From Natronobacterium texcoconense (GTDB lineage: Archaea; Halobacteriota; Halobacteria; Halobacteriales; Natrialbaceae), in NCBI RefSeq assembly GCF_900104065.1, contig NZ_FNLC01000001.1, positions 558,001 through 622,000 of the forward strand: a stretch of DNA of 64,000 bases. The letters run 5' to 3'. Position numbers and translations under genes: made by a program. Shown here piece after piece: positions 51,761-60,313 of the stretch. Position 1 is the stretch's first letter, and each line of letters opens with the position of its first letter. The notes beneath the pieces are model-generated. The model had not been told where the DNA came from and did not search any database. It saw only the letters and a list, made by a program, of their open reading frames with translations.

Positions 51761-52558
51761 ATGACTACCACCGGCACTGACGCACGACTCGAGCGGATCG
51801 GTACAGACGGATCGTACGTAATCATCCCGATGGACCACGGCATTACGATGGGCGCGGTCCAGGGGCTGAAAGAGATCGAATCGACCATCGACGGCGTCAC
51901 TCGCGGCGGCGCGGACGCCGTCCTCACGCAGAAAGGGATCGCCCCACGCGTTCACGAGAACAAGAACGGCAAGGGGTACATCGTCCACCTCAACGGCTCG
52001 ACGACGATCGGTCCAGACGAACAGGACAAACGAATGACTGGGACCGTCGAGGAGGCGATCCGGGCCGGCGCCGACGCCGTCTCTTTCCACATCAACGTCG
52101 GCTCGGACCACGAACCCGACCAGATCAGCCAGCTCGCGGAGGTTACCGAGAACGCCGAGCGGTTCGGTATCCCCGTCCTCGCGATGGCCTACGCCCGCGG
52201 CCCCGGCGTCGACTCCACGGACCCCGAAGCACTGGGTCACGCGGTTCGACTCGCCGAGGAACTCGGCGCGGACCTCGTCAAGACTGGCTACAGCGGCGAC
52301 GCCGAGAGCTTCCAGCACGTCGTCGAGTCGACCCGGCTTCCGGTCGTCATCGCTGGCGGCTCGAAGGGGACCGACCGCGAGACGATCGAGATGGTCCGTG
52401 GCGTGATGGATGCCGGCGGCGCGGGCGTCTCGATGGGTCGATCGATCTTCCAGCACGAGGATCCCGAAGCGATCGCGACGGCCGTCAGCGGCGTCGTCCA
52501 CGACGACCGCTCGGTCGACGAGGCACTGACGGAAGCAGGACTGGCCATCGAAGCCTGA
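51761..52558 (+). CDS. 2-amino-3,7-dideoxy-D-threo-hept-6-ulosonate (ADH) synthase
   Basis: 265 residues, class I aldolase barrel of the DeoC/FbaB group. YVIIPMDHGITMGAVQGLKEIE, DAVLTQKGIAPRV, AVSFHINVGSDHEPDQI, GADLVKTGYSGDAESF (Schiff-base lysine in VKTGYSG) and VVIAGGSKGTDRETIEMVRGVMDAGGAGVSMGRSIFQHE are the expected segments. In archaea lacking the usual DAHP synthase this enzyme opens the alternative shikimate route. Its place 24 bases after trpA connects entry and exit of aromatic synthesis. Confidence 0.92.
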   Translation: MTTTGTDARLERIGTDGSYVIIPMDHGITMGAVQGLKEIESTIDGVTRGGADAVLTQKGIAPRVHENKNGKGYIVHLNGSTTIGPDEQDKRMTGTVEEAIRAGADAVSFHINVGSDHEPDQISQLAEVTENAERFGIPVLAMAYARGPGVDSTDPEALGHAVRLAEELGADLVKTGYSGDAESFQHVVESTRLPVVIAGGSKGTDRETIEMVRGVMDAGGAGVSMGRSIFQHEDPEAIATAVSGVVHDDRSVDEALTEAGLAIEA

Positions 52559-52567
52559 TACGGCCCC

Positions 52568-52634
52568 CTGTACGACTTACTGGTGCAACCGCGAACCAGC
52601 ATGCGGTTGCGCCGTCGATGACGTCCAGCAGTCC
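52568..52634. repeat. Dispersed palindromic element, copy B
   Basis: An 11-bp stem (GGTGCAACCGC 52582-52592 with GCGGTTGCGCC 52603-52613, one G-T pair) encloses a 10-base loop. Flanks CTGTAC-GACTTACTGG and ATGACGTCCAG match copy A (43682-43748). It starts 9 bases after the ADH synthase stop and could also end that transcript. Confidence 0.75.
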
Positions 52635-52724
52635 GTCCGATCTCCGTTCTTTCATCTGCCGGTCCAAGCTTCAACCGTCCGGCTCCTGTAGGAGAGGCAA
52701 GCGCACCGTGCGTGGAGAGTTTCC

Positions 52725-53501
52725 ATGACGGACAATCAGGATCACGACCACGACCTATCCGCTGACGACACGATCGACCGACTGACACCGGACGAGGACC
52801 TCGAGACGCGAGACCCGATCTCGAGCGTCGTTTCGCTTTCGAACGCCCTCCCGCGGGGCACAATCAGCGTCGCAGGGGGTGGGCTCTTGCTCGTCTCCGC
52901 GCTTCGGTCGCTCGCGAAGGGACAGCTTCGAGCCATACCGAAAGCCATCGCTGGCGGCGGACTGGTGAGATACGGACTCGAGCGACGATCCAGAGAGCGA
53001 GACGAGGGACCGAGCACGTTCGAACCCGACACCGGAGACGTAGCGGGTGGAACCGACGGCAAAGACGTCTCCGACCAGGCGCACGCGGCTGGCTCCCGCC
53101 ACGACCTCGGTCGAACGTCAGAAACCGGTCCCGAGGGCGACGTCTCGAGTTCCGCTCAACTCGGTGACGAACGGGACGCGGAATCGGAGGGTGAGATCGA
53201 GTTTACGGACGGGGAAGACGAGGGAGAGACACGATCGAAACCCGACGCCACGGACACGGACGATCCCCGACGAAACACCGACGATGACGACGTCGAGATC
53301 GACGTTTCCGATACGGCGATGGCCGACGAGCCCGCCGAAGCGACCGGTCCCGATCCGGAGCAGGCACAGCCGTCACAGACCGACGCCACGGAACCGGAGG
53401 AAACCCCGGAGGAAGACGCATCACACATGAAAGTCGATCCGGACGAGGACGCGGACAACGAGGACGAAATAGCCGGCGCGGACGAAGACGAGGACACGTA
53501 A
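52725..53501 (+). CDS. Acidic low-complexity haloarchaeal protein with one hydrophobic segment
   Basis: 258 residues. Residues 42-75 (LPRGTISVAGGGLLLVSALRSLAKGQLRAIPKAIAGGGL) form a glycine-zipper-like hydrophobic patch. The rest is very acidic and repetitive in Asp, Glu, Thr and Pro, probably disordered. No family is recognised. The next gene begins 4 bases after its stop, so the two are likely cotranscribed. Confidence 0.65.
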   Translation: MTDNQDHDHDLSADDTIDRLTPDEDLETRDPISSVVSLSNALPRGTISVAGGGLLLVSALRSLAKGQLRAIPKAIAGGGLVRYGLERRSRERDEGPSTFEPDTGDVAGGTDGKDVSDQAHAAGSRHDLGRTSETGPEGDVSSSAQLGDERDAESEGEIEFTDGEDEGETRSKPDATDTDDPRRNTDDDDVEIDVSDTAMADEPAEATGPDPEQAQPSQTDATEPEETPEEDASHMKVDPDEDADNEDEIAGADEDEDT

Positions 53502-53505
53502 CCGG

Positions 53506-54639
53506 GTGGTGTTCGATACCGGTCCGCGAGTCGATCCGCCGCCGTCCGATCCGCGGAGTCACGTTCCGACCTGGCGGTACCACGCCCGCGAACTCGGTCG
53601 CCGTCTCTCCCACTACGTCGCCAAACGCCGTCGCGGGTATCGGGATCGTGGCTCGCTCGAGCGGGCAGCCGAGACGATCCTCGCGGAACGGGCCGAACGC
53701 GGGTTCGAGGCCGGCGGACACTTTCGAGGCGTCTGGCCGCGAGACCTCTGTTTCGCGGCTCGTGGGCTCGTGGCTGCCGGCTACGGGTCCGAGGTCGCAG
53801 AGACTGGCGATCGAATCATCGACTCACTCTCGGAGGTCTTCTACACCGACTTCCACGACGAATACCGGGCCGCGACGCCGGCTGAGGGCGTCGACACGTT
53901 CCCCGCTCTCGTCCTCTTGCTCTCGGCGGTCGATCGCCTCGAGGCACACGCCGACTCGATCATCGATCTCGCGGCGATCTACCGCGAGAAGTTCGTCGGT
54001 CCCGAGACGGGACTGGTAACAGGGAGGGGGAGTTCCTGGTGGGACTCGGCGGCCCAGCCACGCGAAGCGTACAACACCGTGCTGTTGCTTGCTGCAGTCG
54101 AGCGACTCGAGGAGCGTGGGATCGCGACGACGTTTACCGGCGAGTCGGAGTCGATTCGGAACGCACTCGTCTCGCATCTCTGGAACGGCAGCTACTTCGA
54201 CGAGCGACGGGGATCGTCCGTGCTCGCGTGTGACGCGAACGTCACGGCGCTTTACTTCGGCCTGGTCGACGACGAACGGGCACGATCGATCGCCGATTCG
54301 CTCTCGACTCTCGAGACGCCGTACGGCCTCCGGATGCGAGCGCGTCCGTTCGGCCCGACCGAGGTCCACCCGTTCTTCCTCCTGCACCGGGACTACCACT
54401 ACCACGTCTGGCCCTGGAACAGCCTCACGTACGCGAACGGGATTGCTGGATACGGCCTCGAGGAGCGAGCCCAGCGGGAAGTAAACCGCATCGAGCGACT
54501 GCTCGCTCCCTACGGCAACTTCCTCGAGGTGTGTACGTTCGAGGGCGAGCCGTACGTCAAACGCGGCTACGCGAGCGCGGAGGACTTCACGGTCGCGGCG
54601 GCGCTGTGGACGGAGTACGACCGGCGGTTCAGGGACTGA
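53506..54639 (+). CDS. Six-hairpin (alpha/alpha-6) glycosidase, glucoamylase-like
   Basis: 377 residues. The fold shows repeated helical hairpins and aromatic-acid clusters: GHFRGVWPRDLCFAARGLVAAGY (an acid near the start of the catalytic face), PALVLLLSAVDRLEAH, WWDSAAQPREAYNTVLLLAAVERLEE, and HYHVWPWNSLTYANGIAGYGLEERAQ. This matches amylo-alpha-1,6-glucosidase or glucoamylase-like enzymes of haloarchaea. No signal peptide, so probably cytoplasmic (glycogen or trehalose-type substrate). GTG at 53506; a second GTG follows directly. Confidence 0.8.
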   Translation: MVFDTGPRVDPPPSDPRSHVPTWRYHARELGRRLSHYVAKRRRGYRDRGSLERAAETILAERAERGFEAGGHFRGVWPRDLCFAARGLVAAGYGSEVAETGDRIIDSLSEVFYTDFHDEYRAATPAEGVDTFPALVLLLSAVDRLEAHADSIIDLAAIYREKFVGPETGLVTGRGSSWWDSAAQPREAYNTVLLLAAVERLEERGIATTFTGESESIRNALVSHLWNGSYFDERRGSSVLACDANVTALYFGLVDDERARSIADSLSTLETPYGLRMRARPFGPTEVHPFFLLHRDYHYHVWPWNSLTYANGIAGYGLEERAQREVNRIERLLAPYGNFLEVCTFEGEPYVKRGYASAEDFTVAAALWTEYDRRFRD

Positions 54640-54750
54640 TTCGTAGTTTCGTTTCCTCCTGCCGGACAGTCTCTCCGAGCGTGGAAAACCCTCATTTCCA
54701 CGTTAGTTGTAGGTGAGACGAACCGCGCTACCGGCGCGTCGGGGATCGAA

Positions 54751-56436
54751 ATGAGCGAGACACCACAGCACGAACGGCCGAGCATCGACCCCGAGTACGA
54801 TCACATCCGGGAAGAGGGCGTCGACGAGGACCGACTCGAGGAGTTGCTGTCGGCGTACACGCTCCGTCGGGACGACCACGAGAACGCGCCTGCGTTCGTG
54901 ATCCGGCCGACCGACGTCCAGGAGGTGCTGACGCTGCTTCGTGAGGAGGCGGGGTTCGATCACCTCTCGTGTATCACTGCCCAGGAGTACGAGGATCGGT
55001 ACGAGTCGATTCTCCACCTGACGAAGTACGATCAGCGGACCCACGAGGTATCGCTGGTCGTCCAACTTCCGCGTGACGATCCGGTCTGTCAGAGCGCCGA
55101 ACCCGTCTTCCGGACCGCGGACTGGCACGAGCGGGAGGCCTACGACCTCGTCGGCATCGAGTACGAGGGCCATCCCGACATGCGACGAATCTTGCTGCCC
55201 GACTCGTGGCAGGGACATCCGCTCTCGCTGGACTACGACCAGAACAAGCCGCAGGTAATCCAGTTCGCCGAACACGCGAACCCACTCCAGGAGAGCCGCA
55301 GGGGCGCCGAGTCGGAGACGATGTTGCTCAACATCGGCCCGCACCACCCGGCAACCCACGGCGTGCTCCACCTCAAAGCGGTACTGGACGGCGAGACAGT
55401 CGCTGACGTCGATCCGGACATCGGTTACCTCCACCGCTGCGAGGAACAGATGTGCCAGCAGGGGACCTACCGCCACCAGATCATCCCCTACTCCAACCGG
55501 TGGGACTACACGGCGAACCTGCCCAACGAGTGGGCGGTCGCCCGCGCGATCGAGGACGTCGCCGACATCGAGGTCCCCGAGTACGCCCAGGTCCTGCGAA
55601 CGATGGCGACGGAACTGGGTCGCATGCTCGGTCACTTCCTCGCGCTCGGCACCTTCGCGCTCGACGTCTACGGCGAGTTCACCGCCATCTTCCAGTACGC
55701 CTTCCGCGACCGCGAGGTGGTCCAGGACATCCTGGAGGACCTGACCGGCCAGCGGATGATGTTCTACTACTTCCGACTCGGCGGCGTCTGCTGGGATCTG
55801 CCCGAACCCCGCGAGGAGTTCATCGAGAAGACCAGGGACTTCCTCGACGAACTGCCCGCGAAACTCGACGAGTACCACGACCTCATCGTCACCAACGAAA
55901 TCTTCCAGCTTCGAACCGTCAACACCGGAATTCTCGAGCCGGAAGTGGCCAAAGACTACGGCGTCACGGGACCGGTCGCCCGTGGATCGGGGATCGACTA
56001 CGACGTCCGGCGTGACGATCCGTACGGCTACTACGAGAATCTGGAGTGGGACGTCGTCACCCGCGACGGCTGTGACAACCACGCTCGCGTCCTCTGTCGC
56101 ATGCAGGAAGTCGAGGAATCGGCCAAGATCGTCCAGCAGTGTCTCGACCTGCTCGAGGACTGGCCCGAGGACGAACGCACGGTCCAGAGTAACGTCCCGC
56201 GGACGCTGAAGCCGGACGCCGACGTCGAGACCTATCGTGCGGTCGAATCCGCGAAGGGCGAACTTGGGATCTATCTCCGTTCGGACGGCACGAACTCCCC
56301 GGCCCGGTTCAAGATCCGCAGCCCGTGTTTCCACAACCTCTCGGCACTGCCCGAGATGGCCGAAGGCGAGTACGTCCCCGACCTGATCGCGTCGCTCGGG
56401 AGCCTGGATATCGTCCTGGGGAGCGTCGACCGCTGA
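54751..56436 (+). CDS. nuoCD: NADH-quinone oxidoreductase subunit CD
   Basis: 561 residues, fused NuoC and NuoD. The NuoC part (about 30-165) ends in the signature WHEREAYDLVGIEYEGHPDMRRILLPDSWQGHPL. The NuoD part has NIGPHHPATHGVLHL, holding the quinone-site histidine, YLHRCEEQMC, RMLGHFLALGTFALDVYGEF and GELGIYLRSDG near the end. The four NiFe-hydrogenase cysteines are absent, as in complex I. In haloarchaea the gene normally lies in a nuoA-B-CD-H-I-J-K-L-M-N operon. Here it is alone: neither neighbour is a nuo gene. It converges directly onto the next gene. Confidence 0.93.
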   Translation: MSETPQHERPSIDPEYDHIREEGVDEDRLEELLSAYTLRRDDHENAPAFVIRPTDVQEVLTLLREEAGFDHLSCITAQEYEDRYESILHLTKYDQRTHEVSLVVQLPRDDPVCQSAEPVFRTADWHEREAYDLVGIEYEGHPDMRRILLPDSWQGHPLSLDYDQNKPQVIQFAEHANPLQESRRGAESETMLLNIGPHHPATHGVLHLKAVLDGETVADVDPDIGYLHRCEEQMCQQGTYRHQIIPYSNRWDYTANLPNEWAVARAIEDVADIEVPEYAQVLRTMATELGRMLGHFLALGTFALDVYGEFTAIFQYAFRDREVVQDILEDLTGQRMMFYYFRLGGVCWDLPEPREEFIEKTRDFLDELPAKLDEYHDLIVTNEIFQLRTVNTGILEPEVAKDYGVTGPVARGSGIDYDVRRDDPYGYYENLEWDVVTRDGCDNHARVLCRMQEVEESAKIVQQCLDLLEDWPEDERTVQSNVPRTLKPDADVETYRAVESAKGELGIYLRSDGTNSPARFKIRSPCFHNLSALPEMAEGEYVPDLIASLGSLDIVLGSVDR

Positions 56437-56739
56437 CTACGCCCGTTCGCTCTCCTCGACGTACTGGATGCAGTGGTTTCGAGCCGTCGACACGTGATCG
56501 GCTGTCTCCCCCGACGCTTCCTCGGCCAACCCGTCGAGTTTCTCCGCGATTTCGACGATCCGATCGTCCTTCGGCCCCGGTTCGGACTGGGTGAGTCGGC
56601 CGTCCTGTTCTTCGAAAACGCCGGCCGTGATCGACTCGAGCTGTGACTTGATCGTTCGGTCCGCGCCGTCGACAGCCAGCTGGAGGTGCTCGCGTACTCG
56701 TTTGAGGTGTTCTTCGGGGTCGTCTTCCCGGTCGCTCAT
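56437..56739 (-). CDS. Small helical haloarchaeal protein (DUF7553-like)
   Basis: 100 residues, all helical and acidic: HLKRVREHLQLAVDGADRTIKSQLESITAGVFEE, then IVEIAEKLDGLAEEASGETADHVSTARNHCIQYVEE. No known motif. ATG at 56739. The stop codon lies directly beside that of the convergent nuoCD gene, with no gap. Confidence 0.75.
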   Translation of the reverse strand: MSDREDDPEEHLKRVREHLQLAVDGADRTIKSQLESITAGVFEEQDGRLTQSEPGPKDDRIVEIAEKLDGLAEEASGETADHVSTARNHCIQYVEESERA

Positions 56740-56940
56740 ACCGGTCGTAGGAGAGCGATTGGGGTAGGTGTCGGGCCTGCTGGTGATGGTGACGTTCGAC
56801 GTGTCCCTGTTACTTTCCCACATACGATAGCGACACCAGCCCGTCACAGACGATGGCAACACTATCCGATACCGACGAGATTCCCCGAGACGCCGAGGGA
56901 TCGACAGCCGTAAGTACGCCACACCGGACGCTCCGAACGA

Positions 56941-57081
56941 ATGTCGATCGAACGGTTGTGGGTGGGCGTCGCGACGCTTCGATCCCGCTGGCGGGCGCTC
57001 GAGCGTGACTGGCAAAGCGTCGTCGTCGCAGCGATCGTCGTCGCGACGACCGTCGCACTCGAGGTCCGGGTTCCCTGGTGA
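56941..57081 (+). CDS. 46-residue single-helix membrane peptide upstream of yeiH-type gene
   Basis: A short gene of 46 codons: MSIERLWVGVATLRSRWRALERDWQ, then a hydrophobic helix of about 17 residues ending EVRVPW. It ends 4 bases before the exporter start, so they are probably coexpressed. The basic N terminus and one helix suggest a small accessory protein of the exporter, which is inference. Confidence 0.5.
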   Translation: MSIERLWVGVATLRSRWRALERDWQSVVVAAIVVATTVALEVRVPW

Positions 57082-57085
57082 CGAA

Positions 57086-58069
57086 ATGTCGGTACGTCGA
57101 CTTCTTCCGGGCCTCGTCGCCCTCTGTCTCGGTGCCGTTCTCGCTCGCGCCGTCGGACTCGCTGTCGGCGTCAACCACCTGCTGGTCGCCATCGCGCTCG
57201 GATTCGTACTGGCAAATGCCGTCGGCGTCCCCGACCGCCTCGCACCCGGCGTTGGGACCCACAAGCTCTGGCTGGGTGCCGGGATCGTCCTCATGGGCGC
57301 GTCGCTGACGCTCGAGACGGTCCTCGAGGTCGGCGGGCGCGTCCTGCTCGTGTTGCTGGTCGTCACCACGAGCACGCTCCTGTTCGTCGAGGTGCTCTCC
57401 CGGAACGTCGCCGGACTCGGGGACCGACTCGGATCGCTGCTCGCGGCCGGAGCCAGCATCTGTGGCGTCTCGGCCGTCGTCGCCGTCGCCGGCGCGATAC
57501 GCGCTCGTGAGGATCAGATCGCCTACGCCGCCGCAACCGTACTGTTGTTCGACGCTGTCACCCTCGTCGTCTATCCGATCGTCGGCGACCTGCTCGGCCT
57601 CTCGAGCACCGTCTTCGGCGTCTGGGCCGGCGTCAGCATGTTCTCGACCGGGCCCGTCGTCGCGGTCGGGTTCGCCCACTCCGACGCCGCTGGCCAGTGG
57701 GCGACGATGACGAAACTCGCCCGGAACGCCCTGATCGGGGTCGTCGTCCTCGCCTACGCGAGTTACTACGCCCGCGGGACCGACGGTGGCCGTCTCTCGG
57801 TCCGGACCCTCTGGGACGAGTTCCCCAAGTTCGTGCTCGGATTTCTCGTGCTTGTCGCCCTCTCGAGCCTGGGCGCGTTCTCACCGGCACAGCAGGCATC
57901 GATCGAGAACGCCTATAGCTGGCTGTTCTTGCTCGCGTTCGTCGGGCTCGGGATGGAGATTCGGCTCGCTCAACTCCGGAGTACCGGACTCGCACCTGCG
58001 GCCGTCGTGCTGGCGGCGCTGATCGTCGCCAGTACGCTGTCTCTCGTGGCACTTACGGTGTTGTTCTGA
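57086..58069 (+). CDS. YeiH family putative sulfate exporter
   Basis: 327 residues with nine or ten helices. Family features include LGFVLANAVGVPDRLAPGV, LWLGAGIVLMGASLTLETVLEVGG, SLLAAGASICGVSAVVAVAGAIRARE and the end SWLFLLAFVGLGMEIRLAQLRSTGLAPAAVVLAALIVA. The YeiH group is named for possible sulfate export but its substrate is not proven; bacterial copies are often under CysB- or LysR-type control. ATG 57086 is used; a longer in-frame start would overlap the peptide gene. Confidence 0.88.
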   Translation: MSVRRLLPGLVALCLGAVLARAVGLAVGVNHLLVAIALGFVLANAVGVPDRLAPGVGTHKLWLGAGIVLMGASLTLETVLEVGGRVLLVLLVVTTSTLLFVEVLSRNVAGLGDRLGSLLAAGASICGVSAVVAVAGAIRAREDQIAYAAATVLLFDAVTLVVYPIVGDLLGLSSTVFGVWAGVSMFSTGPVVAVGFAHSDAAGQWATMTKLARNALIGVVVLAYASYYARGTDGGRLSVRTLWDEFPKFVLGFLVLVALSSLGAFSPAQQASIENAYSWLFLLAFVGLGMEIRLAQLRSTGLAPAAVVLAALIVASTLSLVALTVLF

Positions 58070-58382
58070 GCGCATCGTCACCGACGAGCATCGATCTCGG
58101 CACGTAGTTCGCACCAATATTTGCCACTGCGTCGCCGATCCCGTGCGTTGGTTGCGTTAGCGGTCGTCAGCGCGACTGTTTCACCGTTCGAGACGTTCGC
58201 TCGCCGATCGGCCCGGCCCTTCAGAGACCGAAATCGAGGGCCTGCGGTTGGATCGCGGTACCTCTCCGTGGCTGTTATTCACACGCCTTCGCTGGCAACG
58301 CTTGCCCAGTTCTGGTTGAAAACCAAAGAATTGCAGGCTAACGAGGGGATACAAGGTCGGGAACACTACGGAGGGATAGTTC
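58070..58382. other. Non-coding region upstream of pstS
   Basis: 313 bases without a convincing gene. The right half is lower in GC and has AT-rich stretches (GTTGAAAACC and AACCAAAGAATTG, 58313-58334) that could hold the TATA box for a leader of 50-60 bases. No clear phosphate-box repeat was found by eye. Confidence 0.5.
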
Positions 58383-59363
58383 ATGCAACGAACCTATTCG
58401 CGCCGTTCTGTACTGGAGCTTGCAGGTGTCGGGTCTGCTATCTCTCTTGCGGGCTGTACCGGTGCCTTCGGTGGCGGCGACGCCGTTCGAATCTCCGGTG
58501 GCGTCGGGCCACTGCCGATGGTCGAGGTGTGGGCGGACATCTACGAGGACCAGCACGAGGATGTCTCGTTCGACATCTCCGGCGGTGGCACCGGCGTCGG
58601 CGTCTCCGACCTGTTCAACGGCCAGGTCGACATCGCGATGATGGGCCGCGAACCCGAACCCGAAGAGACCGAGCAGGGACTGTTCGCCGTCCCGATGCTC
58701 ATCGACACCGTCGTCGGCACAGTCAACGTCGACAACCCCGTCCTCGAGGAACTCCAGAAGGACGGCCTGACCCGCGAAGAACTCGAGGCCGTCTTCACCC
58801 GGGAGATTACCAACTGGGGCGAACTCGTCGACGCCGACGTCGACGAGGAGATCACCGTCTACGGCCGCTCGGACGCTTCTGCAGCCTACAAGCAGTGGGG
58901 CGACTTCCTCGCGGGCGAGGGCGACGCCTACACGGAGAGCGAACTCGAGGACTACGCAGACGCCAACCACAACGGCGATCAGCCGGTCGCCGAGGCCGTC
59001 GCAAGCAACGAGAACGCCATCTCGCTGAACAACATCAACTACGTCTACGACCTCGACAGTGGCGAACTCGAGGGCGACATCCGTCCGGTGCCGCTCGACC
59101 GGGACGGCGAGGGACTCTCCGAGGAGGAGGACTTCTACGAGACTCGCGAGGACTTCCTCGCGGCCGTCGAAGCCGGCGAGTATCCGGCCCCGCCAGCACG
59201 CGAGATGTTCCTCGCGTCCAACGGCGGCTTCGAGGGCGAAGCCTACGACTTCGTCGAGTGGGTCCTCACCGAGGGCCAGCAGTACGTCCGGGACAACGGC
59301 TACGTGCCGCTCGAGGAGGACACGCTCGAGGAGGCACAGGAGAACCTGGCCGAGGGGCCGTGA
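58383..59363 (+). CDS. pstS: PstS-type phosphate ABC transporter substrate-binding lipoprotein
   Basis: 326 residues. The Tat signal has SRRSVLELAGVGSAISLAGC, with the lipobox Cys25. The phosphate-binding fold shows RISGGVGPLPMVEVWADIYEDQ, SFDISGGGTGVGVSDLFNGQVDIAMMGREP, then GRSDASAAYKQW and AVASNENAISLNNINYVY. Compared with typical PstS, the first phosphate loop (usually GSSTV) reads GGVGPLP, so binding details may differ. The gene order pstS-C-A-B and its position fix the assignment. Ends 5 bases before pstC. Confidence 0.87.
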   Translation: MQRTYSRRSVLELAGVGSAISLAGCTGAFGGGDAVRISGGVGPLPMVEVWADIYEDQHEDVSFDISGGGTGVGVSDLFNGQVDIAMMGREPEPEETEQGLFAVPMLIDTVVGTVNVDNPVLEELQKDGLTREELEAVFTREITNWGELVDADVDEEITVYGRSDASAAYKQWGDFLAGEGDAYTESELEDYADANHNGDQPVAEAVASNENAISLNNINYVYDLDSGELEGDIRPVPLDRDGEGLSEEEDFYETREDFLAAVEAGEYPAPPAREMFLASNGGFEGEAYDFVEWVLTEGQQYVRDNGYVPLEEDTLEEAQENLAEGP

Positions 59364-59368
59364 ACTGA

Positions 59369-60313
59369 ATGTCGGGCTCGACGGAATCGACGGGTAGTGC
59401 TCGAGGACGAGGAAGCCGGCTCCGCCGTCGCCTGCTTCTCGAACGGCTGAGCAGCGACTGGTTTCTCGGTGCCGGCTACTTCGCCATCGCCCTGTTCGCG
59501 CTGATCGTCCTGACGCTGCTGTACCAGTCGCTGCCGCTGCTCGAGCAGTACTCGGTCGTCCAGATGTTGACCTCGTCGAACTGGGATCCCGCACAGAACG
59601 AGTTCGGGTTCCTTCCGGCGATCGTCGGGACCATTTACGTCACGATCCTCTCGATGGCGATGGGGACGCCGATCGCGATCCTCGCGGCGATCTACATCGC
59701 CGAGTACGCCGAGGGTCGACTGAAGACGATCGTCTCCTCGTTCATCGACGTCCTCGCGGCAATTCCCAGCGTCATCTTCGGGCTCGTCGCCTTGATCGTC
59801 GTCGTCCCGTTCGTCGGCGACTACCTCGCGCCTGCCGTGGGCTCGAGCGCGACCGGCCTGGGGATTCTCACAGTTAGTCTTGTGATGGCGATCGTCGTCA
59901 CCCCCTTCATGATCTCACTGTCGGTCGAGTCGCTCGAGGCCCTGCCGGACGAACTCCGGGAGTCCTCGCTGGGCGTCGGCGCGACGAAGTGGGAGACGAT
60001 CCGGTCGGTCCTGTTGCGTGCTGCGGGGCCGGGCATCTTCTCGGCAATCTTGCTCGGCTTCGGACGGGTCTTCGGCGCGACGATCGTTCCCGCAATGTTG
60101 ATCGGTGGCCAGACCCAGCTTCCCGACTCGCTCTTTGCGACCGGGCAGACGCTCCCGACGCTGATCGTCAACGACTTCGGCGAACTCATGTCGCTGCCGC
60201 TGACCCAGTCGGCGCTGATCTTCGTCGGGCTGATGCTCGTCGTCGTCGTCTGGCTCTTCAACTTCGGCGCGATGCTCGTCCGCCGCCGACTGCAACGGAG
60301 GTGGCAGTACTGA
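59369..60313 (+). CDS. pstC: Phosphate ABC transporter permease PstC
   Basis: 314 residues with six helices. The ATPase-docking loop reads ALPDELRESSLGVGATKWETIRSVLLRAAGPGIFSAILLGFGRVFGATIVPAML. An N-terminal polar tail is followed by GAGYFAIALFALIVLTLLYQSLPLL. GTG or ATG alternatives before 59369 would overlap pstS; the ATG at 59369 is used. Its stop overlaps pstA by one base. Confidence 0.92.
   Translation: MSGSTESTGSARGRGSRLRRRLLLERLSSDWFLGAGYFAIALFALIVLTLLYQSLPLLEQYSVVQMLTSSNWDPAQNEFGFLPAIVGTIYVTILSMAMGTPIAILAAIYIAEYAEGRLKTIVSSFIDVLAAIPSVIFGLVALIVVVPFVGDYLAPAVGSSATGLGILTVSLVMAIVVTPFMISLSVESLEALPDELRESSLGVGATKWETIRSVLLRAAGPGIFSAILLGFGRVFGATIVPAMLIGGQTQLPDSLFATGQTLPTLIVNDFGELMSLPLTQSALIFVGLMLVVVVWLFNFGAMLVRRRLQRRWQY

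Noticed and set aside
52725-53501. Acidic protein as a possible mobile-element or defence component
   Set aside because: It has only low-complexity acidic sequence and one glycine-rich helix, with no motif linking it to any such system.
58121-59368. Long Arg-rich plus-strand frame overlapping pstS
   Set aside because: It is a shadow of pstS in another frame. Its composition is rich in Arg and poor in acids, unlike real proteins in this window.
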